Source: Paenibacillus sp. FSL R5-0341 (GTDB lineage Bacteria > Bacillota > Bacilli > Paenibacillales > Paenibacillaceae). Taken from it: 64,000 nt of DNA. The notes below the pieces were generated by a model that saw only the letters and a list, made by a program, of their open reading frames with translations, ran no database searches and was not told where the DNA came from. A program made the position numbers and the translations under genes. The DNA is taken from positions 2,108,001 through 2,172,000 of the forward strand of contig NZ_CP150241.1 of the NCBI RefSeq assembly GCF_037975235.1, read 5' to 3'. Shown piece by piece: positions 1-7,757 of this stretch (positions are counted from its first letter, which is position 1; each line of letters opens with the position of its first letter).

Positions 1-714
1 GGCCGCACTGTAGAGCAATGAAGCGCCGTGACTTGGATGAGGGAAGAACCATTTCATGACAGGTTTGATGTAGAAGGGCAGGCCGGATGTTTTGTTGCCC
101 CTTAGCGTATTATTTCCTCCGGGGTCTACGCTTAGCAGGTGTATGCCATCTGCTTTGGCAGACTTCGCAACCTCGCGTGTCCATAGAGATAGACCGAGCT
201 TCGAAGCGGCATAGGGACCAAACAGCTTTTTGAATTCAGCTGGACGTTCCAGGATATTTAGATCAAATTGTTTGACCATACTGAACGCGGTGGTGGAAGT
301 ATTGACGACTGTTTTCATCTTCCCTTTGAGCAATAGCTCAACTAATTCCATGTAGATGATGTAAGGGACCACGGTTTGGAGTTCAAAGTGCATTTCATGA
401 CCCTGGTCAGAAAAACGAAGTTCGGCAGCGCTGCCCCCGGCGTTGTTAAACAAAACATCAATCGAATCGGTATCGGATGTAATCTGATTCAGTGCCATTC
501 TCAGACTGTCGTAGTTGGTCAGGTTAGCCTGAACCAAACGGAGTTGACCCGAACGTAAGGCGTTCTGAATTTCAGTATCGTCGGTAGGGAAAGCGGAACG
601 GTTGAGACCGATCACCTGCCATCCTTCAGTTAGTAATCTGCGGGTCAGTTCGAGACCGATTCCTGACGTTGAACCTGTGATGAGAGCGGTGCGAAGTTGA
701 TTTTGTATATTCAT
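1..714 (-). CDS. SDR family NAD(P)-dependent oxidoreductase (partial)
   Basis: Short-chain dehydrogenase/reductase, cut by the left window edge; 238 N-terminal residues are visible. The Rossmann motif TGSTSGIG is at residues 13-20, NNAG at 90-93, a likely catalytic Ser near 140, the YAASK (YxxxK) pair Tyr168/Lys172, and a DPGG stretch near 198-200. These are the signatures of an active classical SDR; the substrate cannot be told. The ATG at 714 is preceded by GGAGG (about 5 bases). The gene is divergent from a MerR regulator and has its own 19-bp-spacer promoter (766-796), so it is probably the main target of that regulator. Seen: motifs and promoter. Inferred: MerR control. Confidence 0.9.
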   Translation of the reverse strand, partial: MNIQNQLRTALITGSTSGIGLELTRRLLTEGWQVIGLNRSAFPTDDTEIQNALRSGQLRLVQANLTNYDSLRMALNQITSDTDSIDVLFNNAGGSAAELRFSDQGHEMHFELQTVVPYIIYMELVELLLKGKMKTVVNTSTTAFSMVKQFDLNILERPAEFKKLFGPYAASKLGLSLWTREVAKSAKADGIHLLSVDPGGNNTLRGNKTSGLPFYIKPVMKWFFPHPSHGASLLYSAA

Positions 715-765
715 GAATACCTCCAGATAGAATGGGATTACAGAGCGAATCTGTATGCTGCGCTC

Positions 766-796
766 ATTCTATAACTTGGAGTCGACTCCAAGTCAA
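766..796 (-). promoter_or_regulatory. MerR-type promoter of the SDR gene
   Basis: Reading leftward: -35 TTGACT (796-791), a 19-base spacer, then -10 TAGAAT (771-766). A perfect inverted repeat, ACTTGGAG-TCGA-CTCCAAGT (774-793), fills the spacer. A 19-base spacer holding a palindrome is the hallmark of MerR-activated promoters. Confidence 0.75.
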
Positions 797-821
797 GAGG
801 GTAGATTGGAACGAATCATGC

Positions 822-852
822 TTGACTTGGAGCTGACTCCAAGTTGTAATAT
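822..852 (+). promoter_or_regulatory. MerR-type autoregulatory promoter
   Basis: -35 TTGACT (822-827), 19-base spacer, -10 TAATAT (847-852). The spacer carries the palindrome ACTTGGAG-CTGA-CTCCAAGT (825-844), the same half-sites as in the divergent SDR promoter. It precedes the merR start at 885. Confidence 0.75.
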
Positions 853-884
853 GGAGAGAGATCAATGCGGAGGAGGGCCATAGG

Positions 885-1319
885 GTGAGCCATAATGAAG
901 TGTTCTCCATTAAAGAAACGTCAGAACAGGCCGGATTATCGGAAGATACGATTCGTTACTATGAGAAGATCGGACTGCTTCCCCGAGCTGAACGCAAAAC
1001 CAATCGCCATCGGGTATACCGCCGGGAGGATATTCATACGATGAAGTTGATTACTTGCCTGAAAAAGACAGGCATGTCTCTGGAGGAAATGAAGCCTTAT
1101 CTACAGATGTCCATGGATTCGGATCTGGCAGATTTCCCGGAGGAACGGGAGATGCTGGTGAACCATCGAAAGAAGGTTGAAGCACAGATTGCTTCGCTAC
1201 AGCAGGTGGTTGATTTTATCGACGAGAAGTTGGATAAACGAAGTATGTATCCTGATGTATGCCCTATTACCGAGGAGAATCAGATGTCTGTGTTTGAGAA
1301 AAAGAACATTTTCTCCTGA
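885..1319 (+). CDS. MerR family transcriptional regulator
   Basis: 144-residue regulator with the N-terminal winged helix typical of the family: 'FSIKETSEQAGLSEDTIRYY' followed by EKIGLLPRAE and a wing containing R-x-Y-RREDI. A helical dimerisation coil covers about residues 75-125. There is no obvious metal-binding cysteine cluster; Cys residues at the C-terminus (DVCPI) are single. Start is GTG at 885, with GGAGG about 9 bases upstream. It most resembles the MerR members that sit next to SDR or aldo/keto reductase genes and respond to electrophilic or oxidative stress; the inducer is not evident. The paired palindromic promoters to its left indicate control of itself and of the divergent SDR gene. 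Confidence 0.92.
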   Translation: MSHNEVFSIKETSEQAGLSEDTIRYYEKIGLLPRAERKTNRHRVYRREDIHTMKLITCLKKTGMSLEEMKPYLQMSMDSDLADFPEEREMLVNHRKKVEAQIASLQQVVDFIDEKLDKRSMYPDVCPITEENQMSVFEKKNIFS

Positions 1320-1352
1320 TCGTACAATGATATCGAAAAGAGGAGTTCAACC

Positions 1353-2255
1353 TTGACCTTACAACAATTAAAATATGTAATTGAAGTGGCGACGCGTGGC
1401 TCGATGAATGAAGCGGCCAAACGGCTATTTATCTCGCAACCCAGCTTGTCGAATGCCATTCGGGATCTGGAGCAGGAACTGCGCATTACCATTTTTGAAC
1501 GTACCAATAAGGGCATATCGTTGTCCAAAGAAGGCGTCGAGTTTCTCAGTTATGCACGTCAGGTGGTGGAGCAAGCCGAACTGCTGGAAAACCGGTATCT
1601 GAACGCGAAACCATCGCCGCAGCATTTCTCCGTATCGACACAGCACTATGCGTTTGCGGTGAATGCCTTTGTTCGTTTGGTGCAGCAGTATGGTCAGGAT
1701 GAATACGAATTGGCGCTTCGGGAGACGAAGACCTATGAGATTATCCAGGATGTGAAAAGCCTGCGAAGTGAAATTGGCATCCTGTATTTGAATGAGTTCA
1801 ATGCCAAGGTGATTAACAAATTGTTAAAAGATGCAGGCTTGGTTTTCACGAGCCTGTTCACAGCCAAGCCCCATATCTTTATCAGTGTGAAGAACCCGCT
1901 CGCGAAGCAGGAGTCGGTTGCGATTGAGCAACTGCAGGATTATCCGTACCTGTCCTTTGACCAGGGGGAGTACAATTCCTTTCATTTTTCCGAAGAAATT
2001 CTGAGTACGTTATCTCATCCCAAAAGCATACAGGTCAATGACCGCGCAACGTTGTTTAACCTGCTGATTGGTTTGAATGGTTATACGATCTCTACTGGAG
2101 TACTCAGCTCAGACTTGAACGGCAATGAGATTATTCCTGTTCCGCTGGAATGCGAGGAAACCATTAATGTAGGCTGGATAAGTCACAAGAGTACTTCTCT
2201 CTCGAATCTGGGCGTAGAGTATGTCCAGGCACTGCATGAGGCGATAGGGTCTTAA
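1353..2255 (+). CDS. LysR family transcriptional regulator
   Basis: 300 residues, normal LTTR length. The N-terminal winged helix (about 1-60) includes TLQQLKYVIEVATRGSMNEA, ISQPSLSNAIRDLEQEL and FERTNKG; residues about 90-295 form the periplasmic-binding-like effector domain. The TTG start at 1353 follows AGGAG by about 9 bases. It lies 33 bp after merR on the same strand and could be partly co-transcribed. No divergent target gene is adjacent, so its regulon is unclear. It resembles the CysL/YwfK-like branch only in general organisation; I do not assign a symbol. A hairpin at 2277-2312 ends the unit. Confidence 0.92.
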   Translation: MTLQQLKYVIEVATRGSMNEAAKRLFISQPSLSNAIRDLEQELRITIFERTNKGISLSKEGVEFLSYARQVVEQAELLENRYLNAKPSPQHFSVSTQHYAFAVNAFVRLVQQYGQDEYELALRETKTYEIIQDVKSLRSEIGILYLNEFNAKVINKLLKDAGLVFTSLFTAKPHIFISVKNPLAKQESVAIEQLQDYPYLSFDQGEYNSFHFSEEILSTLSHPKSIQVNDRATLFNLLIGLNGYTISTGVLSSDLNGNEIIPVPLECEETINVGWISHKSTSLSNLGVEYVQALHEAIGS

Positions 2256-2276
2256 CACATGTTGAAAGGTGCATAT

Positions 2277-2312
2277 AAAGGCCGTTTCCGTGCAATCAGG
2301 AACGGTCTTTTG
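2277..2312 (+). terminator. Terminator after lysR gene
   Basis: Stem AAAGGCCGTTTCC / GGAACGGTCTTT (one bulge, G-U pairs tolerated) followed by TTTTGTTGTTCTT. Confidence 0.7.
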
Positions 2313-2401
2313 TTGTTCTTTGACCCGTATTCAAGTATAGGGTGGTGCGTTGTCATCCCTTATAATAGAATGATGATAGGCGATGAATTAGCAGCCAGAG
2401 A

Positions 2402-3169
2402 ATGAAGGGAGAACGGTTAGTGAGAGTTCTGTATCGAAATAAAAGTGAACAGCATGAGCTGACGGTATATGATACAAAAAGGCTTTATGGAGAGAAGGGA
2501 CGGTTTCGTGTATTAGAATTCTCCAACGCAGCTGTGCAGGGCGCAATGGATCTGGATGAGCCTGCCCGGATGGTGCTGGAGTATCCCAGAGCGATAGCGC
2601 ATCTAATGGAGCGAAATGATCCTGAATTTGATACCGTATTTGTGGTGGGACATGGTATTGGCACATTGCCAACCTACTTGTCTGATCGTCAGGTCAAGGT
2701 GGCTGAGCTGGACGCAGAAGTCGTAGAGTTGAGCCAGACCTTTTTTGGATATGAGGGAAGCCCTGTGCTCATTGGGGATGGTCGTGAATTATTAGGACAG
2801 GAACCTGCTGGGACATATGATTATATTATTATTGATGCCTTTACGGCAACGGGTACACCTGAGCAGTTTATATCCAGTGATTTTTTTGCGATGGTCAAGG
2901 ACAAGCTGGACTCGGATGGATCTGTGATTCTTAATGTGTTCGGGCGTGCGGGCAACGATCGGCTTGTCAATGCGATCTATACGACACTTCAGGGACAGTT
3001 TGCCTATACACGTGCATTCGCATTACCCGCTGAAACAGCGGACGAAGTCCAAAACCGTATTCTGATAGGCAGTCATCACCCGATCGAATTTCAAATTCGG
3101 CACATGGCAGGGTTTGTTGAACAGGAGCCGGAAGAAGGATATATCATTGTTGATTCAGGTAGAGCCTGA
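2402..3169 (+). CDS. Spermidine synthase-like class I methyltransferase fold protein
   Basis: Up to 255 residues. The fold of spermidine synthase/SAM methyltransferases is visible: a degenerate glycine loop VVGHGIGTLP, an acidic end of strand 2 (VAELDAEVVELSQ), IGDGREL, and YDYIIIDAF, where the Asp is the position used for catalysis in spermidine synthases. The canonical GGGDGG loop is not kept, and there is no neighbouring speD/speA, so genuine polyamine synthesis is doubtful. Two starts are possible: ATG 2402 (weak ribosome site) or in-frame GTG 2420, which is preceded by AAGGGAGA at good spacing; I favour GTG 2420. It stands alone between a terminator and the GGDEF gene. Confidence 0.75.
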   Translation: MKGERLVRVLYRNKSEQHELTVYDTKRLYGEKGRFRVLEFSNAAVQGAMDLDEPARMVLEYPRAIAHLMERNDPEFDTVFVVGHGIGTLPTYLSDRQVKVAELDAEVVELSQTFFGYEGSPVLIGDGRELLGQEPAGTYDYIIIDAFTATGTPEQFISSDFFAMVKDKLDSDGSVILNVFGRAGNDRLVNAIYTTLQGQFAYTRAFALPAETADEVQNRILIGSHHPIEFQIRHMAGFVEQEPEEGYIIVDSGRA

Positions 3170-3226
3170 ACAGTAATCCTGCCAGGAAAAGTAAAATGTC
3201 ATTAAATCGTCAATCTTACGATGTAA

Positions 3227-3265
3227 TTGTTAAGACTTCACAAACTCTTTATTTGATCTTAACAA
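3227..3265. promoter_or_regulatory. Inverted repeat in promoter region of GGDEF gene
   Basis: Perfect 9-bp inverted repeat TTGTTAAGA (3227-3235) and TCTTAACAA (3257-3265), 21 bases apart, just upstream of a TATAAG -10-like box. Arms two helical turns apart suggest a regulator binding site; the regulator is unknown. Confidence 0.4.
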
Positions 3266-3323
3266 CTTTCGTATAAGATAGAGGGAACATGCCTTTTCAT
3301 GAAAATCCGGGGGAAGTTATAAC

Positions 3324-4940
3324 ATGATCGCAGAGAACAGAACATCCAGATTACGAAGAAAAATAAAAAATATCAAGAAGATCAGTCTTACGGCTTTGCT
3401 CGGCGGGTTGGTCACCATCTCAGTTTTAATGACATTGACTATCATGGTCATCTCATCTTATACATCTCAGAAACAATCACTTATTGATAACACCTTGTCG
3501 TTGAATTATGCGAGCGCAGTGCAAATGAGCCAAACGCTGGATTCGCTTTTTTATTCCATGCAGGATAGCTTGAAATATGCAGCCAAGTATTTCACGGAGA
3601 TGGACTACTCTGATACGGATCAGTTGAATTCCACCCTGGACTTGATCCGCAATAGCAGTAACTTCTTCAACTCTGTAGCTCTGGTGGATGAAACGGGAGT
3701 AGTCAGGTCCATATCACCCTATTCACAGGCCAGCGTAGGTCAGCATGTTAGTTCCGATGCAGCAAAAGCGGCGATTAAAGCAAGGGCTTCATATATCTCC
3801 GAAGCATACCAGACGCCAAGAACGAAGCGCCGAATTGTATTTGTCAGTGAACCGATCTTCGATTCATCGGGAACGTATCAAGGGACGATCGGTGGAAATA
3901 TTTTTTTGCAAGAAGATAATATTTTGAGTCTCTCGTTTGGGAGTCAGCTCAAGACAAGCAATGGTTCCTACTTTTTTATTGTAGATCAGAAGGGTACCTT
4001 GTTATTTCATCCGAACACGAATCGAATTGGTGAAAATGTCAGTAAGAATGAAGTAGTGCAGAAGCTGCTCCAAGACGAGACGGGGAAAGAACAATACAAG
4101 AACCTGGCAGGTGTGGATTCACTTGCGGGTTATTACAAAGTCCCCTCAACAGACTGGGGCGTCGTGATTGTGTCACCAACCCAAACGGTCTACGATCAGT
4201 TAAATCATCATATCCGTATGTTGTTGTTATACACTTCAGTGCCTTTCCTGATTCTGACGCTTATTGTAGTGCGGGTTGCACGCAAGCTGGCTAGTCCTTT
4301 TGCTATGTTGGCGGATTTGGTGAATCAGGTTGATAAGGGACAAGTGGAGCTGCCTGTGATGAAGCCTCACTGGAACAGAGAGGCAGATCTTCTCACACGA
4401 ACAGTGGTTGGCGCAATGGCGAACTTTAGGAAGCAGACGAACCAGCTGGCCTATGACGCCAGAACAGATGTCTTAACTGGCATGAACAATCGCAGAACTT
4501 TCGAAGAGGTCATCCAGGATTGGATACAGAACGAAGTTCCATTCTCCATTATTGTTCTGGATATTGACCGCTTCAAATCCATTAATGATACATTCGGGCA
4601 TCATGCAGGGGATGAAGTGCTGAAACACATTGCCAATATCATTCAATTGTCTGTCCGACCAGAAGATGTCTGCGCCCGGTTTGGTGGAGAGGAATTCGTA
4701 GTCTTGTTAAGGAATTCCGAGTCTAACGTGGCATTTGAGATTGCTGAACGTATCCGAATAACGGTCGAGGAAAGTATTTTGCCTATTGATCGTTCCGTCA
4801 CGATCTCGGCTGGGATTGCTGAATATCCGAAGCACTCCACAGCAGCGACAGAATTATTTCACTTGGCAGATAATGCGTTGTATCAAGCGAAGGAAGAGGG
4901 GCGTAACCGTACAGTTACGATCCAGACGGTTATCAAATAA
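3324..4940 (+). CDS. Membrane-bound diguanylate cyclase (dCACHE-GGDEF)
   Basis: 538 residues. It has a membrane helix at about 20-45, an extracellular double-CACHE-like sensor (about 50-290, with repeated FYSMQ/YYKVPSTDWGVVI features), a second helix at about 294-316, a HAMP-like linker, and a GGDEF domain from about 380. The active-site signature is GGEEF at 454-458, so c-di-GMP synthesis from two GTP is expected. An RPED (RxxD) inhibitory site occupies 445-448, exactly five residues before GGEEF, which predicts product feedback inhibition. ATG start with GGGGGAAG upstream. It is monocistronic, with an inverted repeat in its promoter region. The ligand of the CACHE domain is unknown. Confidence 0.93.
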   Translation: MIAENRTSRLRRKIKNIKKISLTALLGGLVTISVLMTLTIMVISSYTSQKQSLIDNTLSLNYASAVQMSQTLDSLFYSMQDSLKYAAKYFTEMDYSDTDQLNSTLDLIRNSSNFFNSVALVDETGVVRSISPYSQASVGQHVSSDAAKAAIKARASYISEAYQTPRTKRRIVFVSEPIFDSSGTYQGTIGGNIFLQEDNILSLSFGSQLKTSNGSYFFIVDQKGTLLFHPNTNRIGENVSKNEVVQKLLQDETGKEQYKNLAGVDSLAGYYKVPSTDWGVVIVSPTQTVYDQLNHHIRMLLLYTSVPFLILTLIVVRVARKLASPFAMLADLVNQVDKGQVELPVMKPHWNREADLLTRTVVGAMANFRKQTNQLAYDARTDVLTGMNNRRTFEEVIQDWIQNEVPFSIIVLDIDRFKSINDTFGHHAGDEVLKHIANIIQLSVRPEDVCARFGGEEFVVLLRNSESNVAFEIAERIRITVEESILPIDRSVTISAGIAEYPKHSTAATELFHLADNALYQAKEEGRNRTVTIQTVIK

Positions 4941-4942
4941 GC

Positions 4943-4981
4943 AAAGAAGCTGATCCCTAGGAAGAAGGGGCAGCTTCTTTT
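4943..4981. terminator. Shared terminator between GGDEF and hxlR-type genes
   Basis: AAAGAAGCTG ... CAGCTTCTTTT stem with an inner CCCT/AGGG pairing, flanked by A and T runs, usable on both strands between converging genes. Confidence 0.75.
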
Positions 4982-4986
4982 GTCTT

Positions 4987-5349
4987 TTATACCTCTTGTG
5001 AGGATCTGGCCAGAACCTCATTCGTATACGTTTCTCCCCAATCTCGCATGCTGAAGATGATCGGCCGTAGCGTTTCGCCAAATGGTGTGAGGGAATACTC
5101 CACTTTAGGTGGAATCTGGGGGTATATTTCACGATGAACAATTCCGCTGCCCTCCAACTCTCGAAGCTGCAGGGTGAGCATACGCTGGGTGATGTCAGGA
5201 AACAATTTGCGGATCTCGTTAAATCGCAATGGACCGGAGAATAAGTGATACAAAATGGCGCCTTTCCATTTGCCTCCGATCACACTAAGTGTAACTTCCA
5301 CGGAACAGCCGTATGGCGCGGGACATGCCTTGGTTGCGTCCTTTTTCAT
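4987..5349 (-). CDS. HxlR family winged-helix transcriptional regulator
   Basis: 120 residues with the whole family signature: an N-terminal CPAPYGC (Cys9, Cys15), [55 protein letters not shown] and SLTPFGE. HxlR proteins sense reactive aldehydes, quinones or disulfide stress through the N-terminal Cys. The ATG at 5349 has GGAGGTGC upstream. The DoxX gene lies upstream on the same strand but ends in its own hairpin, so the pair is functionally suggestive rather than a tight operon. Confidence 0.93.
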   Translation of the reverse strand: MKKDATKACPAPYGCSVEVTLSVIGGKWKGAILYHLFSGPLRFNEIRKLFPDITQRMLTLQLRELEGSGIVHREIYPQIPPKVEYSLTPFGETLRPIIFSMRDWGETYTNEVLARSSQEV

Positions 5350-5499
5350 TTTAAGTGCACCTCCATTATACGGTGAATGTCTATGGTATCCATTTGGGTG
5401 GTTATATCACATGAAGTCCGTATAGTTCATGAAAGAGCATATCACTTATTATTCAGATGATAAACCCTAATCCTAGCGCAGCCAGATGTGAGTATGTCA

Positions 5500-5545
5500 A
5501 AAAAAGAGCCCCGGTTTCGTCTTGCGAAACATCGAGGTCCGTAGT
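5500..5545 (-). terminator. Terminator after doxX
   Basis: Read leftward: a stem with core GTTTCG / CGAAAC extended by CG-rich imperfect pairing, ending in a T7 run (A run at 5499-5505 on the plus strand). Confidence 0.55.
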
Positions 5546-5559
5546 GATAAAACGATATA

Positions 5560-5955
5560 TTATAGCAGGGCATCGAGGGAATAAGCCCCGGCACCAGCAA
5601 GGGCAACACCAAGTAACGATCCAAGCATCACAAGATTATATTCGAATCCTCCGTTCAGATTCCATAGTCCTTTGTCTGCGTGCACTTTGACTATGGCTAC
5701 AATCATCGGAATCATGAGCAGAACGACACCAATGATCATCCATAGACCAGCTCCAAACAGGAATCCACCGATCAATTCAGCAAGTCCGGCACACACGGCC
5801 ATGGTCCTGGCAGGCTGCAGACCAATCGCCCCGAAGAATTCAGCCGTCCCTTGTACACCCTCGCCACCAAACCAGCCAAACAATTTCTTGCATGCATGTC
5901 CGATCATAATGAAACTAATTACGAGACGAATGATGAGTAAGCCTGTGTCCAACAT
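5560..5955 (-). CDS. DoxX family membrane protein
   Basis: 131 residues, the usual length for DoxX proteins, with four predicted membrane helices. Recognisable stretches are LLIIRLVISFIMIGHACKKL, an FGGEGVQGTAEFFGAIGL loop and MAVCAGLAELIGGFLFGAG. DoxX relatives are inner-membrane subunits of thiosulfate/quinone or detoxification systems and are often controlled by HxlR or MarR regulators; an HxlR gene follows 210 bp downstream. A redox-stress role is inferred from that context only. ATG start at 5955 with AGAGGAAAT upstream. Confidence 0.88.
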   Translation of the reverse strand: MLDTGLLIIRLVISFIMIGHACKKLFGWFGGEGVQGTAEFFGAIGLQPARTMAVCAGLAELIGGFLFGAGLWMIIGVVLLMIPMIVAIVKVHADKGLWNLNGGFEYNLVMLGSLLGVALAGAGAYSLDALL

Positions 5956-6004
5956 ATGATTATTTCCTCTTCTCTGGATGTATAAAATGGTGAACGTATA
6001 TACA

Positions 6005-6997
6005 TCACTTCAGTGACGATAGAATAGCGTCGCATAGCGCCATCGTCCCGATATTATCCTTGGCGCTGGAATGGGGGATAGACTGATTCTGGCAACATTC
6101 GATGAAATGAGCCATCTCGCCGACGAACCCACGCAGATAAAGGTCTCGATAAGCTCCAGACATGGGGGAGCCAGAAGGGGTATATACAGTATCTTGCTCC
6201 TCAAGAGATTTCCAGGGCAGGTTATCCGAGCTGCGGGATTGATGAACAGTAAGTGTGTTAATCTCTTCGGCTGACGCAAATCCGTTATCGAAGGTGACGA
6301 GTACACTTTCGCTCTCCCGTGACCATGCACTCATGCCTGTGAAATACGCACTGCCCACAATGTTATTCTCAAATACAAGGGAAATACTCTGGTTAATATG
6401 CTCCCCATCCTTCACGGTTGTGCCTGTAACCCGCACGGCTTCTCCAAACAGGAACCGCATCAGATCAACCATATGAATGGCAGCGAGCTTCATGAACTGC
6501 TCCTCATCCTTGCAAAATGGAGTACTGTCCACAGCGAATTTCATCTGAAATGAACGAACCTTACCTAGTGAACCACCATCAATGAGTTCCTTGAGCTTCA
6601 TATATACCGGAGCATAACGTTTCATAAAACCGACCATGACGACGACGCCAGCCTGCTCGGCAGCTTCTGCTACAGTGGCGGCTTCCGCTGCGTTCCATCC
6701 GAGCGGCTTATCCACGTATACATTTTTGCCAGCCCGAATACATTCAAGGACAAGAGCGGTCTGGTCTACAGGCTGGGCAACCACAACAACTCCGTCACAA
6801 GGTTCCTGTTGTAACATAAGTTGAGCGTTGTCATACGCTTTTCCGTTGCTCCCAAATCGCAGCAGAGCTGCTTCAGAACGTTCGGTACTGCGTGTGGCAA
6901 TGGCCTGAATCTGCGCTCCGGCTTCAACAACAGAAGGATATATATTCGTCGATGCATGAAACCCGGCACCGATAAAGCAAAGATTGGCTGTTTTCAA
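6005..6997 (-). CDS. Gfo/Idh/MocA family oxidoreductase
   Basis: 330 residues. The NAD(P)-binding Rossmann fold starts with CFIGAGFHA (GAG at 10-12); the family EKP motif appears as DKP (about 96-98, Lys97), and a conserved HMVDLMRFLFGE segment near residue 175 supplies the catalytic His. This indicates an NAD(P)-dependent sugar or inositol dehydrogenase-like enzyme, but the substrate cannot be derived. ATG at 6997 with GGAGAG upstream. It is monocistronic: tRNA-Leu lies upstream on the opposite strand and doxX downstream. Confidence 0.9.
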   Translation of the reverse strand: MKTANLCFIGAGFHASTNIYPSVVEAGAQIQAIATRSTERSEAALLRFGSNGKAYDNAQLMLQQEPCDGVVVVAQPVDQTALVLECIRAGKNVYVDKPLGWNAAEAATVAEAAEQAGVVVMVGFMKRYAPVYMKLKELIDGGSLGKVRSFQMKFAVDSTPFCKDEEQFMKLAAIHMVDLMRFLFGEAVRVTGTTVKDGEHINQSISLVFENNIVGSAYFTGMSAWSRESESVLVTFDNGFASAEEINTLTVHQSRSSDNLPWKSLEEQDTVYTPSGSPMSGAYRDLYLRGFVGEMAHFIECCQNQSIPHSSAKDNIGTMALCDAILSSLK

Positions 6998-7116
6998 AGT
7001 GGATCTCTCCTTTATTTTTTCATTCGTATGGATGGTTTTTGTTTAATGCTACGATAGGTTGTTTGAAGTTGAGAAAAAAGGACATATGTTCTATTCGTGA
7101 ATGGATAAAAAAGAAG

Positions 7117-7145
7117 TTGCAATTTTATTTTGGAGCATGTATACT
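7117..7145 (+). promoter_or_regulatory. Promoter of tRNA-Leu gene
   Basis: TTGCAA (7117-7122), 17-base spacer, TATACT (7140-7145), about 70 bases before the tRNA. Confidence 0.65.
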
Positions 7146-7217
7146 CTGAATTACGGTAAAACAAGGAATTGCTTCACCGGAACGCTTTTCATCGAAGGAT
7201 GAGGAGATACATATTAT

Positions 7218-7302
<85 letters not shown>

Positions 7303-7308
7303 TCTAAC

Positions 7309-7355
7309 AAAAAAGGTTCGTGATTTGCTCTAGGGCAATTCACGAACCTTTTTTA
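7309..7355 (+). terminator. Terminator after tRNA-Leu
   Basis: AAAAAAGGTTCGTGA ... TTCACGAACCTTTTTT, a long perfect stem flanked by A and T runs; also usable leftward. Confidence 0.85.
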
Positions 7356-7406
7356 TTTTGTGGATCAGGATCATTAGTGTGAAGCCTATATTTTGCTATC
7401 GGCATT

Positions 7407-7598
7407 CTAGTGTTGAGTTCGGCGCTGGCGCATAATGACTGCCGTGATGATCCCGGCAATAGCTCCTCCAATACCGAATAGCGTAACACTGGCAACAACT
7501 TCAAATGATTGGAGACGAAACAAAAACGCTACACCACTGCCAAAAGTGGTTCCGGCCAGAAATCCGAGCGAAATTCCTAATTCTTTGGTTAATTTCAT
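7407..7598 (-). CDS. Small two-helix membrane protein (hypothetical)
   Basis: 63 residues starting MKLTKELGISLGFLAG. Two hydrophobic segments (about 8-28 and 34-56) end in a basic tail MRQRRTQH. I chose ATG 7598 because GTAGGTGAA lies just upstream; a longer reading from 7637 would add 13 residues without a ribosome site. The glycine-rich first helix (GFLAGTTFGSGVAFLF) resembles small envelope proteins, but I recognise no family. Confidence 0.6.
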   Translation of the reverse strand: MKLTKELGISLGFLAGTTFGSGVAFLFRLQSFEVVASVTLFGIGGAIAGIITAVIMRQRRTQH

Positions 7599-7757
7599 CG
7601 ATTCACCTACTTGGAAATGTGAGATATGGATTTGCAAATATTGGGTACAAGCAGTAAAGTGTGATCAGGAAAATCATCACATTGTATTTCCTTTTCTCAT
7701 TTTGTGGTTTTAATCAGGTAATTATGCATGATATCTCATATGGGAGGGTAAGAGCGG

